Source of the DNA: Hongsoonwoonella zoysiae
Lineage (GTDB): Bacteria; Pseudomonadota; Alphaproteobacteria; Rhizobiales; Stappiaceae
DNA length: 64,000 bases
Direction: 5' to 3'
NCBI RefSeq assembly: GCF_013266695.1
Contig: NZ_JABRXF010000002.1
Coordinates: 682,001-746,000, forward strand
The position numbers and the translations under genes are program-made. The notes beneath the pieces are model-generated. The model saw nothing but the letters and a program-made list of their open reading frames with translations. It ran no database searches and was not told the origin of the DNA. Positions within the stretch are counted from its first letter, which is position 1, and each line of letters begins with the position of its first letter. Below are positions 46,060 through 56,451 of this stretch, one piece after another.

Positions 46060-47241
46060 ATGCAATTCGGACTGAGAAATACCGCTCTCGCCGCCACGTT
46101 GGTCTGCGCTACCGCCCTCAGTTGGCCTGCGGCGGCCTTTGACCCGACCGGAAACGAAACTGCCGATCATTTTTTGAAAACGGTCGAAGCCGGAAGGGCG
46201 ACGATCAGAAGCATCGGCTCCGTCTCGCAGGATGGGGATGGTATACGCATTGGCGATCTTTCGGTCGACATCAAGGAAAATGAAAAGACAGCGAAGCTTG
46301 TCGTTGGGGAAACCTTGCTGCAGAACGCAAGCATCCTGGACAACGACCGGCTGTCGATCGGATTGCTTGAAATGACCACCATCACCATCGAAGCCGATGA
46401 TGGCGGATTGACCGTTCAAAGCCTAAAGACGACGGATACGGTGATGCCTTCGCCCGAGGAAGTGTCGAAGGCCAGCGCGAATAATGCCATCGCTCCGCTT
46501 TATCGTTCAGCCGAGGTCAACGGCATCGAGATTCGGACGGAAGATCAGGGTGCCGTACCGATCGAACAGATTAAAATCACCGTCGATTCCCTTGAGGGAG
46601 ATTTGCCGACCGCGGGAGCGATCTCCTTGCGCGGCCTAAAGGTCTCGCGAGAGGAGCTTGACGACGACGGCAAGAAAATGCTCGACGACCTCGGCTACGA
46701 TGAGGTCAACATATCGGTCCATGGCGTTGGAAGGTGGACACCTGATGACGGCAAGCTCAACATGGAGATGATTTCAATATCGGGCGAGGATGTCGCGGAT
46801 CTTTCGCTTTCCGCCCGCATCAACGGTGTCACACGCGAATTGGTCGAGCAACTCGACAAGGCGCAAGGAAATCCGCAGGCTGCGATGGGGCTCCTCCAGG
46901 GACTTTCCATCGAACACCTTTCGATCGACTTGCAGAACAAATCAGTGGTCGAGCGCCTGCTTGAAAAGCAAGCTCGGGAAGCCGGTACCGATCGCTCGGC
47001 GTTCGTTGGCCAACTAACGGGCGCGCTACCGCTGATGCTATCGATTCTCAACAATCCGCAGTTTCAGGAAAAGGTCGCGACGGCGCTTTCCGCATTCCTG
47101 CAAGAACCGAATTCGCTTCGGGTGATTGCAAACCCGGCGAATCCCGTGCCCGTCGCTCAGATCATCGGCGCGGCAATGGTCGCGCCTCAAACTCTGCCCG
47201 ATATTCTTGGCGTGGATATTCAGGCCAACCAAGCCAGGTAG
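46060..47241 (+). CDS. Secreted protein of unknown function, paralogue of the next gene
   Basis: 393 residues from ATG 46060, which has GGAG eight bases upstream. A signal peptide (ALAATLVCATALSWPAAA) is followed by a cysteine-free mature region that looks like repeated beta strands alternating with short helices (IRIGDLSVDIKENEKTAKLV, VNGIEIRTEDQ, ISLRGLKVSREEL). The C-terminal block NPANPVPVAQIIGAAM then LPDILGVDIQA is repeated, slightly changed, at the end of the next gene, showing common origin. I recognise no named family; the strand-rich pattern recalls AsmA-like periplasmic proteins, which is only a guess. The frame is open upstream into the kinase gene but that part is not protein-like. 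Confidence 0.75.
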   Translation: MQFGLRNTALAATLVCATALSWPAAAFDPTGNETADHFLKTVEAGRATIRSIGSVSQDGDGIRIGDLSVDIKENEKTAKLVVGETLLQNASILDNDRLSIGLLEMTTITIEADDGGLTVQSLKTTDTVMPSPEEVSKASANNAIAPLYRSAEVNGIEIRTEDQGAVPIEQIKITVDSLEGDLPTAGAISLRGLKVSREELDDDGKKMLDDLGYDEVNISVHGVGRWTPDDGKLNMEMISISGEDVADLSLSARINGVTRELVEQLDKAQGNPQAAMGLLQGLSIEHLSIDLQNKSVVERLLEKQAREAGTDRSAFVGQLTGALPLMLSILNNPQFQEKVATALSAFLQEPNSLRVIANPANPVPVAQIIGAAMVAPQTLPDILGVDIQANQAR

Positions 47242-47310
47242 CACCGATTTACAGGGGGCCGATGCGCCTCCTCTTTTCGTTCAAGGATCAAGATAGCGAA
47301 AGCCGAAGCC

Positions 47311-49389
47311 ATGATGATGCCTCGAGGGAATACCACGGCCGGGATCGGCCTGTCGCTTCTGTTCCTCTCGTTTGCAAGCACTTCCTCATTCGCCAATCCG
47401 GCGACGGAAGCTATCAAGGAATGGTTCGAAAGGCTTCGCGGCCTCGGGGCATCAACTGCAACCTATGAACGTCTTGAGGAACGCGATCCTGACGGCGCCA
47501 CCTTGATCGGGGCGACAATAAAATTCCCTCTCGTATTCGACCTGCCCGCGGGCGGGAACCTGGATGCCGCGATAACAATCAGGATCCCCGAAACGCATCT
47601 GAGCGATGTGGAACCGGTTCCGGAAGGCTTGAACATTGGAAATTGGGAAGCGCCCGGCACTGCGGAGTTCCATGCCAAGGGGGCGATAGTTGAAAAGGGG
47701 CGCGGCGATACGGCTGGAAAGGCCTACCCCTTCAACATCGTTGTGAAGCAGACGGACGCCCTTACGACGGATTACTTCCTGCCCGCATTTCCCAGAATTG
47801 ATGATGATCCGAATAAACCGATTTCGCGGTATTTCGAGTGGCTCCGCTGGGCGGTCGCAATACGCGGCTCTGAGGCAAGCTCCAAGAACTTGGAGATTTT
47901 CAGCAAAGAGATGCCCGATGGATCGCAAAGCTACGACCGCTACGAAGACATTCGCAGTGTCGGCATATCGAACGGGCAGATTGAAACCTACAGCATCGGA
48001 AACTTCATCTCCGAGCAAACCTTCTCCATCGGCGACGGCGCGAATGCGGTCGATATGACAATCCGCCAGGAGGCGGAAAACTCCATCAGCCGCGGGTTGG
48101 ATATCAAGCCCATCCTACGTGCGTTCTCGATCATGCCAGCAGACGACGCCAACCAGGAAGGAACGATCCTGGAAACATCGGAAATCAACGGGGTTTCCGT
48201 ATCATTCCATGAAGGCAAGGCCGCGATCCAAAGGATCGGGATGGGAGGATTCTCTCTGGATCCTGCCGCCAAAGCCTTCGATCTCGGCGAATTTCTCGAT
48301 TCGATCGCGCTCGGAGAACTGGAGAATGCAAGCGAAGAGGAACTTATAGCCAAGGCCCGCGACGGGCTGGCGCTTCTTGGCGGCATGAGCCTTTCATACC
48401 TCGATATCGACGCCGTGGCCGTTGAGGCAACGAACCTCAACGGCGTTATAGAAAGCATGGGCGGACAGGGGCTCTCCTATGAGGGCGTTGAGCGCGCTTT
48501 CATACGCGGTGTGTCCTTCAAGGGACCCGATGATATCTCATTCGGCCTGAAGCGTTTCGAGTTGTCGGGCCTGGAACTTGCTGAACTACCAAGATACGTC
48601 GACCTTGTGGTCGCCAGCGCGGGTGGGCATGAGCCTGGACTTTACGACATCCTTCCGGTGATTCCACGACTTGGCAGGCTGGATATCGAAGGCCTCGATA
48701 TCACGGCGCCTGATGTTGCGGAAAATATCTCCTTGGAAAACTACCGCTTTTCGGCATCGGGTTTCATCGACCCGATCCCGACAGAGGTCACGAGCAGGAC
48801 GGACAAGCTTTCCTTCCCCATTTCCCTTCTTGAGGATGAAGACGCACGTGCCTTACTGGAAGGAATGGGAATAACGCAGATCACCTACGACGACGAATTG
48901 CGAATCAATTGGGATGAAGAGACGCAAGATCTGACGCTTGAACGCCTTTCATTCGAGATGAAAGATGGGATCAAGGCCCGCGCGGATCTTGTAATAGGCG
49001 GAATACCACGCCTTGCCTTTGAAAGGCCGGATCAGGCGCAAGCAGCTCTCGCCACAGCGACGATCAAGGGCGGTACCATCGAAATATCCGACGCGCGGGT
49101 GATTGCGGCAATGATGGAGAAAGAGGCCGCAAAGGCAAACATGTCTACTGATACCCTTGCACATGGCCTTGCGGATCAGGCACAAAATGCACTTGGCGCT
49201 GCGGCAGACACCGATTTCGGAAACAGCCTTCGAGAAGCCGTGAGGACGTTCCTGACCAATCAGAAACGGATCGAGCTTTCCATCAAGCCGGATTCGCCGG
49301 TGCCCCTTGCCCAGGTCATCGGAATGCTGGTAACCGCTCCCGATCAGCTGCCCGAGATACTCGGTCTGGAGATCAAGGCGGCTCAGTAG
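47311..49389 (+). CDS. Large secreted protein of unknown function, paralogue of the preceding gene
   Basis: 692 residues with a signal peptide (GIGLSLLFLSFASTSSFA, cleavage about 28) and no cysteine in the mature part. It contains repeated segments with the same character as the preceding gene (FIRGVSFKGPDDISFGLKRF, FELSGLELAELPRYVDLV, IEGLDITAPDVAENISLENY). The C-terminal block is PDSPVPLAQVIGMLV then LPEILGLEIKAAQ. About 70 bases separate the two genes, consistent with one operon. It may form a long periplasmic beta-structured rod or taco. The ATG at 47311 has two further in-frame ATG directly after it. Function unknown. Confidence 0.75.
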   Translation: MMMPRGNTTAGIGLSLLFLSFASTSSFANPATEAIKEWFERLRGLGASTATYERLEERDPDGATLIGATIKFPLVFDLPAGGNLDAAITIRIPETHLSDVEPVPEGLNIGNWEAPGTAEFHAKGAIVEKGRGDTAGKAYPFNIVVKQTDALTTDYFLPAFPRIDDDPNKPISRYFEWLRWAVAIRGSEASSKNLEIFSKEMPDGSQSYDRYEDIRSVGISNGQIETYSIGNFISEQTFSIGDGANAVDMTIRQEAENSISRGLDIKPILRAFSIMPADDANQEGTILETSEINGVSVSFHEGKAAIQRIGMGGFSLDPAAKAFDLGEFLDSIALGELENASEEELIAKARDGLALLGGMSLSYLDIDAVAVEATNLNGVIESMGGQGLSYEGVERAFIRGVSFKGPDDISFGLKRFELSGLELAELPRYVDLVVASAGGHEPGLYDILPVIPRLGRLDIEGLDITAPDVAENISLENYRFSASGFIDPIPTEVTSRTDKLSFPISLLEDEDARALLEGMGITQITYDDELRINWDEETQDLTLERLSFEMKDGIKARADLVIGGIPRLAFERPDQAQAALATATIKGGTIEISDARVIAAMMEKEAAKANMSTDTLAHGLADQAQNALGAAADTDFGNSLREAVRTFLTNQKRIELSIKPDSPVPLAQVIGMLVTAPDQLPEILGLEIKAAQ

Positions 49390-49442
49390 CGATATCGGGA
49401 TTAACCCGGATCGAAGGACAAAACCGGGTCGGCCGGCAACGA

Positions 49443-51227
49443 TTACGCCGCCGCGTCGGGCGAGCGGAACTGCAGGTCGCAAAGCCGTCGGTAAATTCCA
49501 TCTGCGGCGAAGAGTTCGTCGTGGGTTCCCTCTTCAACGACCTTTCCTCGATCGAGGACGACGATCTTGTCCGCGTCGCGAACGGTCGCAAGCCGGTGGG
49601 CGATCACGAGCGTCGTACGCCCCTTCATAAGCCGTGCCAGTGCGGATTGGATTTTGGCTTCCGCTTCCGCATCCAGCGCCGAAGTCGCTTCATCCAGCAG
49701 CAGTATCGGCGCATCGCGAAGCATGGCCCGTGCAATGGCAATGCGTTGCCTCTGGCCGCCGGACAGCTGCAAACCGCCCTCGCCCGCCGATGCGTCATAA
49801 CCGCCCGGCAGGTCCATGATGAAGCCATGAGCATTGGCGGCTTTTGCCGCGTCCATGATTTCGGCTTCGCTCGCATCCTTTCGGCCAAGCGCGATGTTGT
49901 CGCGGATACTTAAATCAAAAAGAAAAGTATCCTGGTTTACCAGTGCGATATTGGCGCGCAAGGAAGCCAGGGTTACATCTCGAATATCGATACCATCGAT
50001 GGAAACCTCACCGCTTTCCACGTCATAGAAGCGTTCGAGCAAAGAAAATGCCGTCGACTTGCCGGCACCCGATGCGCCGACGAGCGCCGTCACTTTCCCG
50101 GCCGGCGCCACCATCGAAAATTCGTTGAGCGCGGGCGTATCCTTATAGCGGAAAATAATGTTATCGAACTTGAGTTCGCCCCGTTCGATCACCAGGTCCC
50201 GCGCGCCCGATTTGTCTCGAAGGTTGATCGGGCGATCCAGCAGGTCATACATCAACCGCACACCGACAAGCTGGTTGCTCAGTGCGACGTTCAATCTCGC
50301 CAATCGTTTGGCGGGTTCATAGGCTAGAAGCAGCGCGGTAATGAACGCGAAGAAACCGCCGGGATCCCTGTCCATTTCGATCACGCTATATCCCCCGTAG
50401 AGGATGATAGCCGCGACCGCCAGCCCGCCGAGCGTTTCGGTTATCGGCGAGGTGCGCGCCGTCAGCCGGGCGATCTTGTTCGCCTGAATTTCTACGTCCC
50501 CTATCGCCTTGTCCATCCTGCTGGTGAGAACATCTTCCACCCCGAAGGCTTTCACGATCCTGATACCGCCAGCCGTCTCCTTGACCAATGACAGGATATC
50601 CGTCATCGACACGAACTGGGATTTCGCAACCTTGCGGACCCGGCGCACGAGCTTTGCGACCAGAATGACAACAGGCGGCATGATCACGAGCGCGATGAGG
50701 CTCATGATCGGATCCTGGGCAATCATAACGAACAAAAGCCCGATCAGGGTGAAGAGGTCGCGGCCGAGGCTGGTGACAACCATTTCCAGCGCAGCGCGTG
50801 CAGCCCGCGAGTTGTGTGAAAGTCGCGTGCCGATATCACCAAAAGACGTCTCGTCGAAATACGTCAACCCTTGCCGGACGACATGCCGATAGATACGCCG
50901 CTGCACATTGGCGACCATATTGTTGCCGATGCGCTGCAAGAGCATAGTCTGTCCGTAGGTAGCCGCCCCCTTGACCACGAATATGGCGACCACCGCGGCT
51001 GAAATGACATAAACCGTATTGATTTCGCGGTTTATGAAAACCTCGTTCACCACGTCCTTCATGATCCAGGCTGTCGCCGCCGTCGTCGCAGCGACAAGAC
51101 CCATGAAGACAAACGCAAGCAGATATTGCGGAAGATAGGCTCGCGCGTTCTCGGAAACGAGGCGGCCGATCAGGGCCGGAGCGCCGTCCGGATCCTCGAG
51201 TATACGGGCCAGCAAACGGTTCAGCAC
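49443..51227 (-). CDS. ABC exporter, MsbA-like (fused permease and ATPase)
   Basis: 594-residue half-transporter working as a homodimer in the inner membrane. Six transmembrane helices occupy about residues 25-310, followed by the ATPase domain: Walker A GASGAGKST, Q-loop VNQDTFLFDLSIRDNI, signature LQLSGGQRQR, Walker B ILLLDEATSALD and H-loop IAHRLATV. It most resembles MsbA-type lipid A/phospholipid flippases of alphaproteobacteria. The substrate is not certain. It lies downstream of aspS on the same strand, 165 bases apart, and converges with the secreted paralogue pair. Confidence 0.9.
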   Translation of the reverse strand: MLNRLLARILEDPDGAPALIGRLVSENARAYLPQYLLAFVFMGLVAATTAATAWIMKDVVNEVFINREINTVYVISAAVVAIFVVKGAATYGQTMLLQRIGNNMVANVQRRIYRHVVRQGLTYFDETSFGDIGTRLSHNSRAARAALEMVVTSLGRDLFTLIGLLFVMIAQDPIMSLIALVIMPPVVILVAKLVRRVRKVAKSQFVSMTDILSLVKETAGGIRIVKAFGVEDVLTSRMDKAIGDVEIQANKIARLTARTSPITETLGGLAVAAIILYGGYSVIEMDRDPGGFFAFITALLLAYEPAKRLARLNVALSNQLVGVRLMYDLLDRPINLRDKSGARDLVIERGELKFDNIIFRYKDTPALNEFSMVAPAGKVTALVGASGAGKSTAFSLLERFYDVESGEVSIDGIDIRDVTLASLRANIALVNQDTFLFDLSIRDNIALGRKDASEAEIMDAAKAANAHGFIMDLPGGYDASAGEGGLQLSGGQRQRIAIARAMLRDAPILLLDEATSALDAEAEAKIQSALARLMKGRTTLVIAHRLATVRDADKIVVLDRGKVVEEGTHDELFAADGIYRRLCDLQFRSPDAAA

Positions 51228-51392
51228 GTAAATTCACCCTGGGCGACAATCTGCGCATATGCGACGCGTGACGGCTTTCCGCTACGACGGAACGTCATAT
51301 GTACCGGCTGGAACGCAAGCGGGCGTCCGACCGGCAGGTCAAACGCCCTTAGCCTGTTTTCAGCCTCGGTTGCAATCCTCCGGCTTCAGAAT

Positions 51393-53180
51393 TCAGCCGT
51401 TTTCCGGGAGGTTGAGACGGATATGCAACTCGCGAAGCTGTTTCGGCGTTGCTTCCGACGGCGCTCCCATCAAGAGGTCATGTGCCTGTTGGTTCATCGG
51501 GAATAGCGTCACCTCCCGCAGGTTTATCGCACCGACGATCAACATGACGATGCGGTCGATACCCGCGGCCATGCCGCCGTGCGGAGGAGCGCCATACTGG
51601 AAGGCCCGGTACATGCCGCCAAATTTTTCCTCAAGAGTCTTTTCGTCATAACCGGCGATCGCAAAGGCCTTTTTCATCGTTTCGGGGCTGTGGTTTCTGA
51701 TCGCACCCGAAGCGATCTCGTAGCCATTGCAGACCATGTCATACTGATAGGCCTTGAGTTCCAACGGATCTTTCGAGGTCAGACCTTCGTATCCGCCCTG
51801 CGGCATCGAGAAAGGATTGTGCGAGAACTCGATCTTCTTTTCGTCCTCGTCCCACTCGTACATCGGGAAGTCGATGATCCAGGCAAGCGCGTAGCGGTCC
51901 CGGTCGATGAGTTCCAGATCCTCGCCGACCTTGACGCGCGCCTTGCCGGCGAAGTCCACGAATTTCTTCGGCTCGCCCGCAATAAAGAAAGCTGCATCAC
52001 CATCGCCGAGGCCAAGCTGAAGTCGGATCTCCTCGGTCCGCTCGGGCCCTATGTTCTTGGCGATCGGGCCGGCCCCCTCAAGGTGCTCGCCTTCCTTGCG
52101 CCAGAAGATGTAACCCAGGCCCGGCTGGCCTTCGCCTTGCGCCCAGGAATTCATCCGGTCGCAAAACGCACGGCTGCCGCCGCCAGGAGCAGGTAGCGCC
52201 CACACTTCATTATGCGAGCTGCCTTCCAGCATGCGGGCGAAGATCTTGAAGCCCGACCCAGCGAAATGCTCGCTGACACCCTGCATTTCGATCGGATTGC
52301 GAAGGTCGGGTTTGTCGGTGCCGTATTTGCGAAGCGCATCCGCATAGGGAATGCGCGGGAACGTTTCCGTTACGGGCTTCCCACCGGAAAACTCCTTGAA
52401 GAGATCACGCACCACGGGTTCCATCGCTTGGAAGACGTCTTCCTGCTCGACGAAGCTCATTTCGAGATCGAGCTGATAGAATTCGCCCGGCAGGCGGTCG
52501 GCGCGCGGATCTTCGTCGCGGAAGCAAGGCGCGATCTGGAAGTAGCGGTCGAAGCCCGACATCATCAAGAGCTGCTTGAACTGCTGCGGCGCCTGCGGAA
52601 GCGCGTAGAATTTGCCCGGATGAAGCCGCGAAGGCACAAGGAAGTCTCGCGCGCCCTCGGGTGAAGACGCGGTCAAGATCGGCGTTTGGTACTCGGTAAA
52701 GCCGACATCGGACATCCGCTTGCGGATGGAGGCGATTACCTGGGAGCGGATCTTGATGTTCTTGTGCAAGGTTTCTCGGCGAAGATCCAGAAACCGATAC
52801 GTCAAGCGAACATCTTCCGGGTATTCCGGCTCGCCGAAAACAGGCAGCGGCAACTCCTTCGCCGCGCCAAGCACCTCCAGCTCGCGAATGAAAATCTCGA
52901 TATGGCCCGTCGGCAGATTGGAGTTGATCGTTTCATCGGAGCGCTTCTTCACATCTCCGTCGATGCGCAGGCACCATTCCGCGCGAACCGTTTCGGCAAG
53001 GGCGAAAGCGGCAGAATCCGGATCGACCACGCACTGGGTAATGCCGTAGTCGTCGCGCAGGTCGATGAACAACAGTCCGCCATGATCGCGCACGCGGTGA
53101 ACCCACCCTGAAAGGCGAGCGGTCTCACCCACATGGGCTTCGCGCAGATCTCCGCACGTATGGCTGCGATAGCGATGCAT
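51393..53180 (-). CDS. aspS: Aspartyl-tRNA synthetase
   Basis: Class IIb aminoacyl-tRNA synthetase of 595 residues from ATG 53180 ([19 protein letters not shown], the conserved start; the frame is open 45 codons further but is not conserved). It has the N-terminal OB-fold anticodon-binding domain ([21 protein letters not shown]), class II motif 2 ([16 protein letters not shown]), the bacterial GAD insertion and motif 3 near the C-terminus ([14 protein letters not shown]). It diverges from rnd across 478 bases. Confidence 0.97.
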   Translation of the reverse strand: MHRYRSHTCGDLREAHVGETARLSGWVHRVRDHGGLLFIDLRDDYGITQCVVDPDSAAFALAETVRAEWCLRIDGDVKKRSDETINSNLPTGHIEIFIRELEVLGAAKELPLPVFGEPEYPEDVRLTYRFLDLRRETLHKNIKIRSQVIASIRKRMSDVGFTEYQTPILTASSPEGARDFLVPSRLHPGKFYALPQAPQQFKQLLMMSGFDRYFQIAPCFRDEDPRADRLPGEFYQLDLEMSFVEQEDVFQAMEPVVRDLFKEFSGGKPVTETFPRIPYADALRKYGTDKPDLRNPIEMQGVSEHFAGSGFKIFARMLEGSSHNEVWALPAPGGGSRAFCDRMNSWAQGEGQPGLGYIFWRKEGEHLEGAGPIAKNIGPERTEEIRLQLGLGDGDAAFFIAGEPKKFVDFAGKARVKVGEDLELIDRDRYALAWIIDFPMYEWDEDEKKIEFSHNPFSMPQGGYEGLTSKDPLELKAYQYDMVCNGYEIASGAIRNHSPETMKKAFAIAGYDEKTLEEKFGGMYRAFQYGAPPHGGMAAGIDRIVMLIVGAINLREVTLFPMNQQAHDLLMGAPSEATPKQLRELHIRLNLPENG

Positions 53181-53658
53181 AAGTGTCCTCGGCCAAGTGT
53201 CAGAAATGGAAATCGGTATTGCCGCGCATCGGGCGCGCCGGGTGGACAAGCCACGCCACGTCGGCAAAGTCAAGATTCGCACGGGCACATGCCGCCAGTT
53301 TGTTGCAAGGGGCATGAGGCGCCGAGCCGGTGATTTATCAATCCGGCAGGCCGATCACAAGCCGGCCGCCGCACCTCCAAGCGCACTACAATCGCTTCAG
53401 GATGAGCATGAAGCGTCGTTGCAACGAAGCGGACATGATGGTGCTGACCATCATCGTGCCGTTCCCGGCACCGGCCAAAAAGACATTTCGCCTACTTCCT
53501 CGCGAATGATTCGCAATCTCCTCGAATAGCAAAGGCGCAAAATTTGCGGTTATCACCCTCATTTCAGTATCTTCGACAGGTGGTTGGGGGATGATGGTCG
53601 CACTTCGGCGGTTTCGTGGCGACAAATGGGCGGAGCTGAGGTATATGTCGCGATCACC
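53181..53658. other. 478-base divergent promoter region between aspS and rnd
   Basis: Holds the promoters of aspS (minus) and rnd (plus). A minus-strand frame at 53386-53562 could encode a basic 58-residue peptide (MRVITANF...LILKRL) but has no clear ribosome site and no homologue that I recognise. No tRNA or terminator seen. Confidence 0.45.
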
Positions 53659-54885
53659 ATGAAAGTAATCTCAAGAACCTCAGAACTTGCCGCCGCCTGC
53701 AATCGTTTGTCAGAGCACGCATTCATCACGGTCGATACCGAATTCCTGCGTGAAACGACTTTCTGGCCGAAGCTCTGCGTCATTCAAATGGCGTCTCCCG
53801 ACGAAGCGATCATCGTGGATGCGCTAGCGAGTGAGCTGGACCTCGAACCATTCTTTGATTTGATGAAAAACGAAGCGGTGACGAAGGTCTTTCACGCTGC
53901 GCGGCAGGATATAGAGATTGTCTATCACCGCGGCGGCTTTATCCCGCATCCCGTTTTCGATACGCAAGTCGCAGCAATGGTTTGCGGCTTTGGAGATTCG
54001 ATTTCCTACGATCAGTTGGTGCAAAAGATCACGGGCGCGCGAATCGACAAATCGTCTCGTTTTACCGACTGGTCGCGCAGACCGCTGACGGAAAAGCAAC
54101 TCGAATATGCCCTCGCGGATGTCACCCATTTGCGCGAAGTCTATCGTTTCCTTCAGGTCAACCTCGCCGAACAGGACCGCAGCCACTGGGTTGAGGACGA
54201 AATGGAAGTCCTGACTTCGGAGGCGACCTATCGCACAGATCCGGACAAAGCCTGGCAGCGCCTGAAGTTACGGGTGCGCAAACCGATTGAACTGGCCGTA
54301 CTTCAAGAACTTGCTGCTTGGCGCGAGCGCGAGGCGCAAAACCGGGACGTGCCGCGCAACCGTGTACTCAAGGACGACGCGATCTACGAGATCGCATCCC
54401 AACAGCCGAAAAACGCCAATGCGCTTGGCGCGCTTCGCACGATCCCGCGAGGGTTCGAGCGCTCACGATCGGCGGAGGATATTCTGGCCGCAGTAAGGCG
54501 CGCGCTGGAGATTCCCAAAGATCAGCTTCCCACACTGCCGAAGGGCCGTCCGGCGCCGGATGGTTCGGCCGCAGCCGTGGATCTTCTGAAGGTGTTGTTG
54601 AAACTCATAAGCGAAGAGCATGGCGTTGCCGCGAAAGTCATCGCCACCGTTGAGGATCTAGAGCGGATCGCCGCGGACGATGAAGCCGATGTGGAAGCGC
54701 TTAAAGGTTGGCGACGAGAACTTTTTGGCGAAACCGCATTAAAGCTCAAGACCGGCGAGATCGCGCTGGCTTTCAATGGGCGGCGCGTTGTTGCCGTTCC
54801 GCAATCGGCCGATATTGCCGAAGAGCCCGCTCCCAAACGCAAACGGCGACAAGGCCGCGGCAAGTCGCAAATGGCAGCGGAGTGA
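53659..54885 (+). CDS. rnd: Ribonuclease D
   Basis: 408-residue 3'-5' exoribonuclease that trims tRNA precursors. The DEDDy catalytic residues are visible: Asp26 and Glu28 in [11 protein letters not shown], Asp in [13 protein letters not shown], and Tyr/Asp in [13 protein letters not shown]. An HRDC domain follows ([23 protein letters not shown]). The C-terminal end is a Lys/Arg-rich tail ([11 protein letters not shown]). The ATG at 53659 begins the conserved [10 protein letters not shown]. Confidence 0.94.
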   Translation: MKVISRTSELAAACNRLSEHAFITVDTEFLRETTFWPKLCVIQMASPDEAIIVDALASELDLEPFFDLMKNEAVTKVFHAARQDIEIVYHRGGFIPHPVFDTQVAAMVCGFGDSISYDQLVQKITGARIDKSSRFTDWSRRPLTEKQLEYALADVTHLREVYRFLQVNLAEQDRSHWVEDEMEVLTSEATYRTDPDKAWQRLKLRVRKPIELAVLQELAAWREREAQNRDVPRNRVLKDDAIYEIASQQPKNANALGALRTIPRGFERSRSAEDILAAVRRALEIPKDQLPTLPKGRPAPDGSAAAVDLLKVLLKLISEEHGVAAKVIATVEDLERIAADDEADVEALKGWRRELFGETALKLKTGEIALAFNGRRVVAVPQSADIAEEPAPKRKRRQGRGKSQMAAE

Positions 54886-54921
54886 AATAAGCACGGCGCG
54901 CAACGTCCGCCGGAATCGCCA

Positions 54922-56451
54922 TCACGGCAGCGGCAGGACGATGCCCTTCATGCCGACCAGCTTGGCGAACTGGCTCATTCGCTTTCGCAGGCGTTCGCCA
55001 TCGAGATCAGCAAGCTGGCCCGAAAGCCGCAGCATGGCGGAATCCCCGTCGACGACCACTTCCGTTAATGGAAGGATGCCTTCGACAGATGCCGTGATCA
55101 CGGATGCGACGCGTAATGCCGCTCCGAGGATTCTTGCTCTTTCCTTGATCCGCGAACTGGCCAGTTCGCGAATGCGGGGGCTCAACGCATCGTCTATCAG
55201 GCCCTGGTGGCGATAATAGACCGCAAGTGCCAGATAGGCGCGGCCGGCGTGGTCTACCCCCACGAATCCGGCATTTGAAATGATATTCAGGCTTTGCTCG
55301 CCTCGGTAATCCGGATGAGCGCGCCATCCGATATCGGACAAGAGGCAGCTTGCCTCGCGCAGGCGTTTTTCCTCATCGGTTTCATCGATGCCTGTCGCTG
55401 CGAAAAGCCTGCCTGTCCAGTCGATAAGCTCCTCGGCATAAGCAGGCGAGCGGGAACGCAAGAGAGAAAGCTCCCGCGCCGCTTCCACCAGCGGGTCCAT
55501 TGCGCGCGCTTCGGGCGTCATGAGATCGAATAACAGCCCTTCGCGCACGCCAAGGGCGGAGAATACGACCCTGCGCGGTTTCATCCGCTTCAGGGTGCGC
55601 TCCATCACCGCCGCCCCGAAAGCGAGCAGCGGCCGCCGTGCTTTGGAAACGACTTCGATGCAATCGATCGTGTCCACTTCGCGACGCACGACCATCTGGC
55701 AGAAGTCGATCGCTTCATCGAGAGCGATCGAATAGTCGTGCATCACATGAAGCGGATACCCCTTCTGGAAGAGATGAAGCCGCCCAAGCGAACGCCATGT
55801 ACCGCCAACCGCGTAAAAGTCCTTCCCCTCCCCGCCTGACAGCCAATCGATCTTCTGAAGGTGCTCGTCGGCAATCTTTTGTGCTTTTGCCGGCTTGCCA
55901 TCGGCCTGTTCCTGAAGCCGTATTCCACCGAGCGGCAGCGTTTTGCCGCGCCCCACGGTTTCACCCTCCACCTCCACGAGTTCGAGGCTGCCGCCGCCTA
56001 GATCGCCGACAATGCCGGCAGGGTGCCAGATGCCGGACATGATGCCGTAGGCGGAAAGCCGCGCCTCGTCCTTTCCGGAAAGAACCTTTACCTTCACGCC
56101 GCAGATACGTTCGGCATCCGCGATAAATTCCGCGCCATTCTCCGCATCGCGCGCCGCAGCCGTCGCAAGGACATGTAGCGCCTTCACGTCCGACTGGTCG
56201 CAGATGCGGCGAAAGCGTACCAGCGTGGAAAGAGCCAGCGCCACGGATTCATTCGCCAGCCTGCCAGTCTTGCCGACGCCCCGTCCAAGTCCCGCCAGCA
56301 CCTTCTCGTTGAACAGGGTTGTCGGGGCCCTGGACAGCCGTTCATAGACGACAAGACGCACAGAGTTCGATCCGATGTCGATAACGGCGACGGGCCCGCT
56401 TCCGTTCAGGCGGCCACGCACCGGCAATTCGCTTTCGGTTACATCAGCCAC
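54922..56451 (-). CDS. ppx: Exopolyphosphatase (Ppx/GppA family)
   Basis: 509-residue phosphatase that removes terminal phosphate from polyphosphate (and possibly pppGpp). The ASKHA phosphate loops are [16 protein letters not shown] and [16 protein letters not shown]; the AAARDAENG segment of the active site is also present. A C-terminal HD-like helical region ([19 protein letters not shown]) follows. It overlaps the end of ppk by eight bases, so synthesis and breakdown of polyphosphate are encoded by one transcript. Confidence 0.94.
   Translation of the reverse strand: MADVTESELPVRGRLNGSGPVAVIDIGSNSVRLVVYERLSRAPTTLFNEKVLAGLGRGVGKTGRLANESVALALSTLVRFRRICDQSDVKALHVLATAAARDAENGAEFIADAERICGVKVKVLSGKDEARLSAYGIMSGIWHPAGIVGDLGGGSLELVEVEGETVGRGKTLPLGGIRLQEQADGKPAKAQKIADEHLQKIDWLSGGEGKDFYAVGGTWRSLGRLHLFQKGYPLHVMHDYSIALDEAIDFCQMVVRREVDTIDCIEVVSKARRPLLAFGAAVMERTLKRMKPRRVVFSALGVREGLLFDLMTPEARAMDPLVEAARELSLLRSRSPAYAEELIDWTGRLFAATGIDETDEEKRLREASCLLSDIGWRAHPDYRGEQSLNIISNAGFVGVDHAGRAYLALAVYYRHQGLIDDALSPRIRELASSRIKERARILGAALRVASVITASVEGILPLTEVVVDGDSAMLRLSGQLADLDGERLRKRMSQFAKLVGMKGIVLPLP

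Noticed and set aside
53386-53562. Possible 58-residue protein between aspS and rnd
   Set aside because: No ribosome site and it lies in the divergent promoter region; kept only as a remark in the region entry.
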